From contig NZ_CYRX01000031.1 of assembly GCF_001458315.1 (NCBI RefSeq), positions 496,001-560,000 on the forward strand: 64,000 nt of DNA, in the 5' to 3' direction. The translations under genes were made by a program, and so were the position numbers. How positions within the stretch are numbered: position 1 is the first letter of the stretch; each line of letters starts with the position of its first letter. Shown here piece by piece: positions 1 to 8,493 of the stretch. Under the pieces are notes generated by a model that searched no databases, was not told the origin of the DNA, and saw only the letters and a list, made by a program, of their open reading frames with translations. Source of the DNA: Thalassobacter stenotrophicus. Its GTDB lineage: Bacteria; Pseudomonadota; Alphaproteobacteria; Rhodobacterales; Rhodobacteraceae.

Positions 1-642
1 CATCGCGGAACCTGTGCCCTCTGCCAGGATCATGACCGGCAGGCACAGCAAGCTGGCGATCAAGCCCGTGTGGAACTGCAACGCAACCGGGTGCATCCGC
101 CGCGACAGACCGCGCGTGACCAAAATGTAGAACGCAAACCCCACAGCCGTGCCCAGCGGGAACAATGCGACTGCGCCAAAGGCTGCAAAACTGGGCTGGA
201 TCACACACAGGACCCCCACAAACCCAACCATCGCGGCACCCACCCTGCGTGGACCGACATCTTCGCCCAGATAAAACTTTCCGACCAGAAGCACGATGAA
301 GGGCGCCAAGAACACAATCGCCAACGCGTCAGCCAAAGGCATCACTCGGATCGCGGCGATAAAGCAAAAGGTCGAGGCCAACAAAAGCGCGGCACGTGAT
401 ACAAGAGCCAACCATTGCCCTCGCGCGACATGCAGCGACACGCCCATGATCCAGACAAACGGCGCCATCAACACGCATTGCACCAGAAAACGCGCTGTCG
501 TGATTTGCCCTACCGGGACGCTGTCTGAGGCCAGCTTGGCCGCCACATCCAAGAGCGGTGCCGTAACGCAAAACCCCAGCATCAGGGCGACACCGGCAAG
601 GATGCGATCGTTCGACGGGGTGTAAACTGTGGCTATACTCAT
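1..642 (-). CDS. EamA/DMT-family membrane transporter, partial (runs off the window start)
   Basis: Reading the minus strand from the ATG at 640-642 gives 214 codons open to base 1 with no stop, so the C-terminus lies outside the window. The protein begins MSIATVYTPSNDRIL and has repeated hydrophobic helices, the first being GVALMLGFCVTAPLLDVAA. The segment ARFLVQCVLMAPFVW followed by the FCFIAAIRVMPLADA region resembles the first EamA repeat of the drug/metabolite transporter superfamily, which usually has ten helices in about 300 residues. Roughly two thirds is present. It should be an inner-membrane metabolite exporter, with substrate unknown. I see no clear Shine-Dalgarno sequence before the ATG. 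The gene is easily missed because it has no stop inside the window. Confidence 0.8.
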   Translation of the reverse strand, partial: MSIATVYTPSNDRILAGVALMLGFCVTAPLLDVAAKLASDSVPVGQITTARFLVQCVLMAPFVWIMGVSLHVARGQWLALVSRAALLLASTFCFIAAIRVMPLADALAIVFLAPFIVLLVGKFYLGEDVGPRRVGAAMVGFVGVLCVIQPSFAAFGAVALFPLGTAVGFAFYILVTRGLSRRMHPVALQFHTGLIASLLCLPVMILAEGTGSAM

Positions 643-750
643 GAAACCCGGCTACAGGCTCTGCCCTACGCGGGTCTGTTCATTTAGCGACAATCACGTG
701 TCGGCTTGGGCCGCATCAGCCAAGGCCTGTGGCCGATGAAGGAGCGCGGT

Positions 751-1296
751 TTATGCCGCCCCTTTCCACTCCACTGGCGTTAGGTACACCATGCTATCGT
801 CCACACTCACCATGACTTCACCGTCCTGAATATTTACCTGAAGCTTCATGGTCCGGCTCGCCAACTTTGCCAGGGCGTCCGTTTCGACCTCTGCCAAATT
901 CACGACCTGCAAATTATCAAACCGGGTGGTGCTGTTCTTAACCTTATCCCACCACATCTCGGCCGTTTTGCCGCCGTAGGGATAAAGGATCACCCTGCCC
1001 GCCTTGCCACAAGACTGACGGATCACCTTCTCACTTGGCAAACCCAAGGCCACCCAAACATCCAGCTCGCCGCTCAGGCTTTTTTGCCAAATGTCCGGCT
1101 CATCATCCGTGGAAAGCCCCTTCGTCATTTCCAGATGCTCATGCGCGTTTAAAGCAAAGGCAACAAGGCGCACCATCAGACGCTCATCCGTCTCGGAGGG
1201 ATGCTTGGTCACGGTCAGCTTATGGGTCTCATAGTAGTGCCGATCCATATCAGAAACTGAGAGTTCGACTTTATAAATGGTGGCTTTCTGCGCCAT
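751..1296 (-). CDS. YaeQ family protein
   Basis: A 181-residue protein starting MAQKATIYKVELSVSDMDR, which matches the usual YaeQ beginning (M-A-x-K-A-T-I-Y-K). I therefore chose the ATG at 1294-1296 over a start four codons upstream. Later family landmarks are the HYYETHKLTVTKHPSETDE segment, followed by RLMVRLVAFALNA, and a C-terminal WKG. The length equals the family norm of about 180. YaeQ proteins have a fold related to PD-(D/E)XK nucleases, but their cellular role is not established, so I assign only the family. The gene is monocistronic here, between the cut EamA gene (same strand, 108 bases away) and the HD-domain gene on the other strand. Confidence 0.9.
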   Translation of the reverse strand: MAQKATIYKVELSVSDMDRHYYETHKLTVTKHPSETDERLMVRLVAFALNAHEHLEMTKGLSTDDEPDIWQKSLSGELDVWVALGLPSEKVIRQSCGKAGRVILYPYGGKTAEMWWDKVKNSTTRFDNLQVVNLAEVETDALAKLASRTMKLQVNIQDGEVMVSVDDSMVYLTPVEWKGAA

Positions 1297-1484
1297 GACC
1301 TGTCCCAATCCTGCAAAGATTGGGATGCCTACTCCGTCTCGCGCCCTTTGGAAAGAAGGCTATGGTCAAGGACCTGTCAGAAGGTTTGTTGCTATGCCAC
1401 ATAGGCCCCGGTGTGCAGGAAGGTGATTGGTCTTGTGTTGACCGCCCCGACAAACGCCGGAATATGCCCAAAGGACGCAACTCG

Positions 1485-2099
1485 ATGGGATTACGCGGAA
1501 TGTCGGAAAAAGTGAATTTCACAGCCATGAAGGACGGCAGCCGCGAAGAGTATGAAATGCTCGAAGCCTTGGAAGAGGTCCACCGAGCCGGAACCGCAAA
1601 CCGGCTGCTGCGCGAGCTTGCGACCCAAGCCGAAGAATCGCTCAGCGGGTATCAGATCACGCGGTTAGAACACGGGTTGCAGGCTGCGACGCGTGCTCGC
1701 GAGGCGGGTGCCGACACGGATTGGATTGTCGCCGCCTTGCTGCATGATATCGGTGACGGATTGGCCCCGCAAAACCACGACAAGTTCGCCGCAGAAATCA
1801 TGCGCCCTTTCCTACGCGAAGAGGTCACATGGGTGGTTGAGCATCACGGCATTTTCCAAATGTACTATTACGCCCATCATTACGGCTGGGATCGTGAGCT
1901 GCGCGCGCAATACAAAGACAACCCATACTATCAATCATGCGTGGATTTTTGCGAGCATTGGGATCAGTCCAGCTTTGACCCCGAATACCCGACTGACCCG
2001 TTGGACAGCTTTGCAGAACTGGTTCACGAGGTTTTCTCGCGCAAAGCCTTTGATCCTGCCCGTATACAGCCCGGGAAAGTGATCGGCGTTCCGGCCTAA
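1485..2099 (+). CDS. HD-domain protein (hydrolase or PhnZ/TmpB-like oxygenase fold)
   Basis: About 204 residues. The HD-type metal ligands are visible in order: a His in RLEHGLQAA (about residue 63), His-Asp in ALLHDIGD (about 87-88), a His in QNHDKFAAE and His-His in VVEHHGIF, with a late Asp. The spacing and the H-L-Q/LLHD-G blocks resemble the small HD proteins that include the diiron oxygenases PhnZ and TmpB. However, the Tyr-x-x-Glu lid I remember for PhnZ is not in the equivalent place (the segment reads SGYQITRLEH), so phosphonate oxygenation is not supported and phosphohydrolase activity is equally possible. The start at 1485 has an AAGGA nine bases upstream. The ATG at 1500 (MSEKVNFTA) is the alternative and gives a more family-like N-terminus. 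It faces the DmdA-like gene tail to tail. Confidence 0.75.
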   Translation: MGLRGMSEKVNFTAMKDGSREEYEMLEALEEVHRAGTANRLLRELATQAEESLSGYQITRLEHGLQAATRAREAGADTDWIVAALLHDIGDGLAPQNHDKFAAEIMRPFLREEVTWVVEHHGIFQMYYYAHHYGWDRELRAQYKDNPYYQSCVDFCEHWDQSSFDPEYPTDPLDSFAELVHEVFSRKAFDPARIQPGKVIGVPA

Positions 2100-2205
2100 T
2101 GATCTGAAGCACCGCATTGCAATCGAACGGCACACAGACGTTTGACCGATGGACTGGCCGCAGCCATCCGTAAGTGGACACTTACGGATGTCTGCTGAAG
2201 CATCA

Positions 2206-3348
2206 TTACGCCGCTGCGATCTGCTTCTTGGGATCATAGAACGGACGTTCCACAACTGTTGCGCGCGTCGGGCCTGACATGGTCGCGACCTCAACCTCTG
2301 CACCCAACATAGCCGCATCTGCCGCGACCATAGCCAGCGCAATGTTTTGCTTTAGACGCGGCGAATATACAGCCGATGTCACTTTCCCAATCGCCTCACC
2401 GTCTTGATTGATATTCCAGAAGGTTGTGTTCGGCCCGGTCAGAGGGTCGCAATCAATCACCAACCCGACCTGTTTGCGCGCGGGTCCCTCTTCCTTGATC
2501 TGACGCAAGGCTGCCTTGCCGATGAAATCCGCCTCCATCTCTAGGTTGACCAGACGATCAAACCCCAGCTCAAACGGGTTCGTGTGAATGTCGGCATCCG
2601 CGTGATAGGACAGCATCCCTCCTTCAATTCGGCGGATCGACGACGTATGCCCAGGCTTCAGCCCATGTTGCAGTCCTGCGGCCATAATCCGCTCCCACAG
2701 GGCGTCGCCTTGGCTGCCATCGCGCAGGTACAGCTCATAGCCCAGCTCACTTGACCAACCGGTGCGCGAAACGACCAGCGGGATACCATCCAGCTCCAGC
2801 TCCCGCAGCCAATAGTATTTCAGATCCATGATGCTTTCGCCAAACAGCTCCTGCATGATGAGGCCCGATTTGGGCCCCTGAAGCTGAAGCGGCGACACGT
2901 CGGGCTCATGGATTTGGACGTCCATCCCGGCGAACACGGCTACACCCTGCGCCCACAAAAGAATGTCGCTGTCCGCCAACGAAATCCAAAAGTGGTTCTC
3001 GGCCAAACGCAGCAGGATCGGGTCGTTGAGAATACCCCCGTCCGCATTGGTGATCAGAATGTATTTACACTGCCCCACGGCCATCTTGGACAGGTCCCGC
3101 GGCGTGAGCATTTGCACAAACTTTGCAGCGTCCGGGCCGGTGATCTCAACCTGCCGCTCAACAGCCACATCACACAGGATCGCATCGTTCACGAGGTTCC
3201 AAAAGTTCTGTTCGGGGTCACCAAAGTCACGGGGAATATACATATGATTATAAACAGAAAAACCCTTTGCACCCCACCGCACGGTGGCATCAAAGAAAGG
3301 GGATTTTCGGATTTGCGTGCCAAAGCCAAAGTCGTCTGCTTGTGTCAT
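2206..3348 (-). CDS. GcvT/DmdA-family folate-dependent methyltransferase paralogue
   Basis: 380 residues, the length expected for the aminomethyltransferase (GcvT) fold. The blocks VYNHMYIPRDFGDPEQNF, DVAVERQVEITGPDA, NDPILLRL, WISLADSDILLWAQG and LQLQGPKSGLIM closely follow DMSP demethylase (DmdA) rather than classical GcvT. As I recall the sequences, canonical DmdA has a W-S-K-Q-G-G-(F/Y)-E block, and here the equivalent is WSSELGYELYL. I therefore read this as a DmdA paralogue that probably transfers a methyl group from another methylated substrate to tetrahydrofolate. Roseobacters carry several such paralogues. An Lrp-type regulator lies 161 bases upstream on the same strand and may control it. 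Confidence is high for the family and low for DMSP as substrate. Confidence 0.85.
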   Translation of the reverse strand: MTQADDFGFGTQIRKSPFFDATVRWGAKGFSVYNHMYIPRDFGDPEQNFWNLVNDAILCDVAVERQVEITGPDAAKFVQMLTPRDLSKMAVGQCKYILITNADGGILNDPILLRLAENHFWISLADSDILLWAQGVAVFAGMDVQIHEPDVSPLQLQGPKSGLIMQELFGESIMDLKYYWLRELELDGIPLVVSRTGWSSELGYELYLRDGSQGDALWERIMAAGLQHGLKPGHTSSIRRIEGGMLSYHADADIHTNPFELGFDRLVNLEMEADFIGKAALRQIKEEGPARKQVGLVIDCDPLTGPNTTFWNINQDGEAIGKVTSAVYSPRLKQNIALAMVAADAAMLGAEVEVATMSGPTRATVVERPFYDPKKQIAAA

Positions 3349-3509
3349 ATTTTCGCCCTCATATCAGGTGGCCTGACCGGCCAGATGTGTCTTTAAACCT
3401 GCTGAGGATTTAGATTGAAAATCTGAGGGGAGAAGGCCCGAAATTGGGGTATTTTCAGTCCAATCAGACCAAGAAATAGGCCCATCACAGACCGTTTGGT
3501 CGGATGCAC

Positions 3510-4001
3510 CTATCTGCCGATGATAGCGCCCAATTTCGCAAGGCTCGGCTGACTGGATTTGACATGGCGCGTTGCGATGTAGGTCATGTACTTTTCAATC
3601 GCGAGGTCGGCAGACAACATGTCATCCATCAGTGCTTGGAACGCGGCCAGATTGGGTGTCACGATCGTCATGACATAATCCATGCCGCCGCCGGTCGCGA
3701 TACAGTGGATGACTTCATCTAATTTCCGGATGTAATCCTCGAAACGGTCGAATTCGACCTTTCGGTGGGACCCAAGGGACACTGTCACAACGATCTGAGT
3801 AAAATCTACGATCCGTTCTAGCGCCAGATCCGCGTAATAGCCGCGAATGTAACCCGCAGCCTTGAGCCGATCGAGCCGCGCCCAACACGGCGTCGCGGAG
3901 AGGTTAACCAAAGCGGCCAGCCGCGTCTTGCTCAGCTGCCCATGCTGCTGAACGGCACTCAGGATACGAATATCCGTGGCATCAAGGTTCAGCTTTTTCA
4001 T
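3510..4001 (-). CDS. Lrp/AsnC family transcriptional regulator
   Basis: 163 residues from the ATG at 3999-4001 (MKKLNLDATDIRIL). This start matches the family; an upstream start would add MRDLS. The N-terminal winged helix spans about residues 5-60, with LDATDIRILSAVQQHG and the recognition helix region SATPCWARLDRLKAAG. The remainder is the RAM/AsnC ligand-binding domain, including the GGMDYVMTIVTPN segment. These proteins respond to small amino-acid-like molecules and bind DNA as higher oligomers. Its position just upstream of the DmdA/GcvT paralogue on the same strand suggests it regulates that gene or the two form one transcript. The ligand cannot be read from the sequence. Confidence 0.92.
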   Translation of the reverse strand: MKKLNLDATDIRILSAVQQHGQLSKTRLAALVNLSATPCWARLDRLKAAGYIRGYYADLALERIVDFTQIVVTVSLGSHRKVEFDRFEDYIRKLDEVIHCIATGGGMDYVMTIVTPNLAAFQALMDDMLSADLAIEKYMTYIATRHVKSSQPSLAKLGAIIGR

Positions 4002-4209
4002 GCTCAGATCTCTCATCGGCTCATGCGGCCATATTGCGGCGGCCCTTTTGACCTAGCGCCGATTGTCCCTGCCAACAACATCGGACGTAAAACGGCACAA
4101 GGCGCCAGCATGACACCACACACCGCGCACGTTTATTTTGCGCGCGCCAAGATTTTCTGCTTTACGGTAACTTTCAAGGCGAGGTCATACAGACCCTAAG
4201 GCGCGTAGC

Positions 4210-5235
4210 ATGACGAACAAAAAGATCCGCAACATGGAAGAATTCGCGACGGTTAGCGGATTGTCTCGCCCGACGGTATCCAAGTATTTCAATGACCCCG
4301 GCAGCGTACGAGCCAGCACCCGCCAACGGATTGAGGCTGCCCTAGAGGCGCACGAATACCGCCCGAATATCTATGCGATGAACCAGAATCGCAAACTGAC
4401 CAAGACCATTGGCATTGTGGTGCCCCTGCTGACTGACCCCTATTTTGCAGAGATCGCCCGCAACCTAGAGCAACGCTGTATCGCTGCCGGATACCGCCCC
4501 ACATTGTTCAGCTCGCACGGCGACCCCGCCCTAGAGGTTGAAGTGTTGGACACATTGCGCTCTCTCAAACCTGCGGGCGTGCTACTTGCGCCGTTGGGGC
4601 GGGCCTCCGACCACATCGCGCTCGAGAAATTCTGCGGTGACGTTCCGACCCTAATCTTTGACAGCAGCGTTGGTGAAATGGGCCTGTCGTTCGTGGGCTC
4701 TGACAACTTCCAATTCACACGCCACATTACGGACTACCTATGCCGCACCGGTGAGCCCCCCTGTTTTTTCGAGATGAAAACCCCCGCCAACCCGAACGCA
4801 CACCGCCGCCGTCAAAGCTATCTGAACGCGATGGAGGCGTTTGGACATGCACCCAACGTGATTTCGATCGAAGGCGAGGGTTGGGGCTTTGAGGAAATTG
4901 GCCGCTTGGGCGGGCATCAAGCGCTTGAGCAGGGGCTGTTTTCGACCAACACGGTGCTGTGTAGCAACGACCGTTTGGCCATCGGCTTGCTGACCGCATG
5001 CTGTGAGAAAAAAGTAACCGTGGGGCGCGGCCCTGACACCTCGATTCGCATCGCAGGACAAGACGGCCACCCGCATTCGCGCTACACTTGCCCACCGCTC
5101 ACGACCATTTCACACGACTATGACGCCGTTTCCGAGACCGCCGTAGAGGCTTTGTTCGCCGTAATCGATGGTGCGGTATCCGCTTGGAAAAGCACAAGAC
5201 TTGAAGGCCGCCTGATCCTTCGAGATTCCGCGTGA
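4210..5235 (+). CDS. LacI-family regulator of the polyol operon
   Basis: 341 residues. The N-terminal helix-turn-helix is at about residues 8-28 (MEEFATVSGLSRPTVSKYFN), followed by the hinge RQRIEAALEAHEYRPN. The periplasmic-binding-protein-like effector domain starts at KTIGIVVPLLTDPYF. It lies 94 bases upstream of the polyol binding-protein gene in the same direction, and an 18-base perfect palindrome sits between them. It is therefore very probably the local sensor for sorbitol, mannitol or a phosphorylated product. The palindrome lies upstream of the -35 element rather than over it, so activation as well as repression is possible. The ribosome-binding site is weak. Confidence 0.92.
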   Translation: MTNKKIRNMEEFATVSGLSRPTVSKYFNDPGSVRASTRQRIEAALEAHEYRPNIYAMNQNRKLTKTIGIVVPLLTDPYFAEIARNLEQRCIAAGYRPTLFSSHGDPALEVEVLDTLRSLKPAGVLLAPLGRASDHIALEKFCGDVPTLIFDSSVGEMGLSFVGSDNFQFTRHITDYLCRTGEPPCFFEMKTPANPNAHRRRQSYLNAMEAFGHAPNVISIEGEGWGFEEIGRLGGHQALEQGLFSTNTVLCSNDRLAIGLLTACCEKKVTVGRGPDTSIRIAGQDGHPHSRYTCPPLTTISHDYDAVSETAVEALFAVIDGAVSAWKSTRLEGRLILRDSA

Positions 5236-5244
5236 GATCAAAAT

Positions 5245-5262
5245 AATTTACGCGCGTAAATT
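5245..5262. promoter_or_regulatory. Perfect palindromic operator for the polyol operon
   Basis: AATTTACGCGCGTAAATT is an 18-base perfect inverted repeat with a central CG step, the symmetry typical of LacI-family operators. It lies ten bases after the regulator stop codon and five bases upstream of the predicted -35 of the transporter operon. Assignment to the adjacent LacI-type protein is inference. Confidence 0.75.
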
Positions 5263-5267
5263 TTTGA

Positions 5268-5296
5268 TTGACGCAACGCACGGCTCCTCTTAACTT
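5268..5296 (+). promoter_or_regulatory. Predicted sigma70 promoter of the polyol operon
   Basis: TTGACG at 5268-5273 and TAACTT at 5291-5296 are separated by 17 bases, close to the housekeeping consensus. A strong ribosome-binding site (GGGAGGA) follows, before the ATG at 5330. Confidence 0.6.
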
Positions 5297-5329
5297 TGAT
5301 GGACAACATCCAATCAGGGAGGATCAGGG

Positions 5330-6643
5330 ATGTCTATTAAGAGCGCACTTTGTGCGGCAACGGCATTTACGCTGGTAACAGCTGGCGGTGCATTTGCAGA
5401 CGGCCATTCCGCAACGATCACCATCGCGACCGTGAACAACGGCGATATGATCCGCATGCAGGGCTACACCGACACATTCACCGAACAGACCGGCATCGCG
5501 GTTGAGTGGGTGACACTCGAAGAAAACGTACTGCGCCAGCGCGTGACAACGGACATCACCACCAAGGGTGGCGCGTTCGACATCATGACTATCGGCATGT
5601 ACGAAACACCCATCTGGGGCGCAAACGGCTGGCTCGTGCCGCTGAACGACCTGTCCGCTGAGTACGACGCAGCCGACATTCTGCCCGCAATGGCCGGTGG
5701 TCTTTCCCACGACGGTACATTGTTCGCAGCGCCTTTCTATGGCGAAAGCTCGATGGTCATGTACCGCACAGACCTGATGGAAAAAGCCGGTCTGGAAATG
5801 CCCGACGCCCCATCATGGAGCTTTATCGCTAAAGCCGCACGTGCCATGACGGATCGTGAAAACGACATCAACGGTATCTGCCTCCGCGGCAAAGCCGGTT
5901 GGGGTGAAGGCGGCGCGTTCATCACAGCAATGTCCAACTCCTTTGGCGCACGCTGGTTTGACGAAGAGTGGAATGCACAGTTCGACACACGTGAGTGGTC
6001 CGACACCCTGAACTTCTACAAGAACATGATGGACGACGCTGGTCCCGAAGGTTTCGCAACCAACGGCTTCAACGAAAACCTGTCGCTGTTCAACCAAGGC
6101 AAATGCGGCATGTGGATTGACGCCACTGTTGCTGCGTCCTTCGTGACGGGCGACGACTCGACTGTTGCGGACTCCGTAGGCTTTGCGCTTGCACCCGACA
6201 ACGGCATGGGCAAACGCTCCAACTGGTTGTGGGCATGGGCGCTGGCCGTTCCCGCTGGCACCCAGCAAGAAGCAGAAGCCAAGCAGTTCATCGAGTGGGC
6301 CACATCCAAGGACTACATCGAACTGGTTGCTGCAAACGAAGGTTGGGCAAACGTTCCTCCCGGTGCGCGTACATCGCTGTACGAAAACGCCAACTACCAA
6401 GCGGTCCCTTTCGCCCAGATGACACTGGACTCGATCCTATCGGCTGATCCGAACAACTCGACCGTGGACCCCTCCCCCTACGTTGGCATTCAGTTCGCAG
6501 CGATCCCCGAGTTCGCCGGTATCGCAACTGAAGTGAGCCAAGAGTTCTCCGCGGCCTACGCTGGACAGCAGTCCATCGAAGAAGCCCTGGAAAAAGCTCA
6601 GGCAATCACGAACGAAGCTATGGAAGCCGCTGGCTACCGCTAA
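5330..6643 (+). CDS. smoE: Polyol (sorbitol/mannitol) ABC transporter substrate-binding protein
   Basis: 437 residues with a Sec signal peptide (about residues 1-23, ending at GGAFADG). A family 1 extracellular solute-binding domain follows, starting ATITIATVNNGDMIRMQGYT and containing GGAFDIMTIGMYE, typical of mannitol/sorbitol-binding proteins. It acts in the periplasm and delivers hexitols to the SmoF/SmoG permease. The call rests on the domain type and on the fixed order E-F-G-K-S-mtlK known from Rhodobacter sphaeroides. A GGGAGGA ribosome-binding site precedes the ATG. A hairpin in the 116-base gap after the gene probably keeps expression higher than that of the permease genes. Confidence 0.88.
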   Translation: MSIKSALCAATAFTLVTAGGAFADGHSATITIATVNNGDMIRMQGYTDTFTEQTGIAVEWVTLEENVLRQRVTTDITTKGGAFDIMTIGMYETPIWGANGWLVPLNDLSAEYDAADILPAMAGGLSHDGTLFAAPFYGESSMVMYRTDLMEKAGLEMPDAPSWSFIAKAARAMTDRENDINGICLRGKAGWGEGGAFITAMSNSFGARWFDEEWNAQFDTREWSDTLNFYKNMMDDAGPEGFATNGFNENLSLFNQGKCGMWIDATVAASFVTGDDSTVADSVGFALAPDNGMGKRSNWLWAWALAVPAGTQQEAEAKQFIEWATSKDYIELVAANEGWANVPPGARTSLYENANYQAVPFAQMTLDSILSADPNNSTVDPSPYVGIQFAAIPEFAGIATEVSQEFSAAYAGQQSIEEALEKAQAITNEAMEAAGYR

Positions 6644-6653
6644 GCGACTTATA

Positions 6654-6684
6654 CCAGAGGGCGGGCCACGCGCTTGCCCTCTGG
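6654..6684 (+). terminator. Intercistronic hairpin after smoE
   Basis: CCAGAGGGC (6654-6662) and GCCCTCTGG (6676-6684) form a nine-base-pair stem with a 13-base loop, eleven bases after the smoE stop. No T-run follows, so partial termination or 3'-end protection of the smoE message is more likely than full termination. Confidence 0.6.
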
Positions 6685-6759
6685 ACACTCTCTCTCCTCT
6701 TCCTTTTTTCTATTTTATGCACTCCTGCGGCTCGTCCGCTAACGATCGAGGTATAACCA

Positions 6760-7638
6760 ATGGCCACCAAAGCATCCCGATCCGCCGCCCGCGTTATGAT
6801 GGCGCCCGCCGTGGTCCTGCTCTTGGGCTGGATGTTGGTGCCCTTGATTATGACCCTGTGGTTCTCATTTACCAAGTACCTGCCCCTGCGCGGCGACAGC
6901 ATTGAGCGCGGTCTCGATTGGGTCGGTTTTTCGAACTACAGCCGCTTTATTTCCTCTAACGCCTTTTGGCCCAGCGTTCAGACCACGCTCATTATGGTGG
7001 GCGGCGTGCTGCTGATCACTGTGGTTCTGGGCGTGCTGCTGGCCATGCTGCTGGACCAGCCCCTCTGGGGCCAAGGCGTTGTCCGCATCCTTGTGATCGC
7101 ACCGTTCTTTGTGATGCCCACCGTGTCTGCGCTGGTGTGGAAAAACATGCTGATGGACCCTGTGAACGGCATCTTCTCGCACCTGTGGCGCTTTTTCGGG
7201 GCGGAACCCGTGGCATGGCTACAGGATGCCTCTCTTACATCGATCATTATGATCGCGTCATGGCAGTGGCTGCCCTTTGCCACGCTGATCCTGCTGACAG
7301 CGATCCAATCGCTTGACAGCGAGCAGCTTGAGGCCGCCGAAATGGACGGCGCCCCTGCCCTGAAACGCTTTTGGTTTATCGTGCTGCCCCACCTTGGCCG
7401 CGCCATCACCATCGTCATCCTGATCCAAACGATCTTTTTGTTGTCGATCTTTGCAGAGATCTTCGTCACCACCGGCGGCGCCTTTGGCACCCGCACCCTG
7501 ACCTACCTGATTTTCCAGCGTGTCATCGACAGCCAGAACATCGGGCTTGGCTCTGCGGGCGGTGTCTACGCCATCATCCTTGCCAACATCGTTGCCATCT
7601 TCTTGATGCGCATCGTCGGCAAGAACCTGGACGCTTGA
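6760..7638 (+). CDS. smoF: Polyol ABC transporter permease (first)
   Basis: 292 residues with about six membrane helices. The binding-protein-dependent permease EAA loop is present at about residues 190-210 (LEAAEMDGAPALKRFWFIVL). The N-terminal VMMAPAVVLLLGWMLVPL helix and the LWFSFTKYL segment are typical of MalF-type subunits. It forms the inner-membrane channel with SmoG, docked on the SmoK ATPase. It is followed by smoG after 12 bases. Assignment to hexitols comes from the operon. Confidence 0.9.
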   Translation: MATKASRSAARVMMAPAVVLLLGWMLVPLIMTLWFSFTKYLPLRGDSIERGLDWVGFSNYSRFISSNAFWPSVQTTLIMVGGVLLITVVLGVLLAMLLDQPLWGQGVVRILVIAPFFVMPTVSALVWKNMLMDPVNGIFSHLWRFFGAEPVAWLQDASLTSIIMIASWQWLPFATLILLTAIQSLDSEQLEAAEMDGAPALKRFWFIVLPHLGRAITIVILIQTIFLLSIFAEIFVTTGGAFGTRTLTYLIFQRVIDSQNIGLGSAGGVYAIILANIVAIFLMRIVGKNLDA

Positions 7639-7650
7639 GGGGCTACGCAC

Positions 7651-8481
7651 ATGGCACGCGCTGTAACAACCAACCGCAAGATCATCACGACCGCCGTCGC
7701 ATGGACGATTGCACTGATCCTGTTCTTTCCAATCTTTTGGACCATCTTGACCAGCTTCAAGACCGAGGCACAGGCGATCAACGACCCGCCCTTGTTCTTC
7801 AACTTTGACTGGACGCTCGAAAACTACGCCGTAGTGCAGGAACGTTCTGACTACATGAAGTTCCTGTGGAACTCGATCATCATCGCGGGTGGCTCGACCA
7901 TCCTCGGCATCCTGATCGCGATCCCTGCGGCATGGTCCATGGCGTTCGTACCCTCAGTCCGGACCAAAGACATCCTGCTGTGGATGCTCTCGACCAAGAT
8001 GTTGCCTGCGGTAGGTGTGCTTTACCCGATCTCGCTGATCTTTGTGGAGTTCAATCTGCTGGACACGCGCCTTGGCCTGATCGTGGTCCTGATGCTAATC
8101 AACCTGCCGATCATCGTCTGGATGCTCTACACATACTTCCGCGAAATACCGGGTGAGATCCTGGAAGCGGCCCGTATGGACGGCGCAACCCTGCGCGATG
8201 AGATCCTCTATGTGCTGACGCCAATGGCGGTCCCCGGCATCGCCTCAACGCTGCTCCTGAACTTCATCCTCGCTTGGAACGAAGCTTTCTGGACACTCAA
8301 CCTAACAGCGGCCAACGCGGCCCCTCTGACAGCCTTTATCGCAAGCTACTCCAGCCCCGAGGGCCTGTTCTTCGCCAAGCTTAGCGCGGCATCCACGATG
8401 GCCATTGCGCCAATCCTCATCCTTGGCTGGTTCAGCCAGAAACAACTTGTCCGAGGCCTGACCTTCGGCGCGGTGAAATAA
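7651..8481 (+). CDS. smoG: Polyol ABC transporter permease (second)
   Basis: 276 residues, MalG-type. The N-terminal helix is ALILFFPIFWTILTSFK, and the EAA motif EILEAARMDGATLRDEIL is at about residues 168-185. It ends in a short basic tail after SQKQLVRGLTFGAVK, as is usual for this subunit class. It pairs with SmoF. The gap to smoK is 12 bases, with an AGGA-type ribosome-binding site just before the next ATG. Confidence 0.9.
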   Translation: MARAVTTNRKIITTAVAWTIALILFFPIFWTILTSFKTEAQAINDPPLFFNFDWTLENYAVVQERSDYMKFLWNSIIIAGGSTILGILIAIPAAWSMAFVPSVRTKDILLWMLSTKMLPAVGVLYPISLIFVEFNLLDTRLGLIVVLMLINLPIIVWMLYTYFREIPGEILEAARMDGATLRDEILYVLTPMAVPGIASTLLLNFILAWNEAFWTLNLTAANAAPLTAFIASYSSPEGLFFAKLSAASTMAIAPILILGWFSQKQLVRGLTFGAVK

Positions 8482-8493
8482 GGAACCCGAACG

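Noticed and set aside
1500-2099. TmpB/PhnZ phosphonate oxygenase assignment for the HD protein
   Set aside because: The fold fits, but the lid residues remembered for PhnZ are not in place and no TmpA or other phosphonate gene is nearby.
2206-3348. Naming the methyltransferase dmdA
   Set aside because: A block that is Lys-Gln-Gly-Gly in true DmdA, as I recall it, reads Ser-Glu-Leu-Gly here, so DMSP demethylation is not supported.
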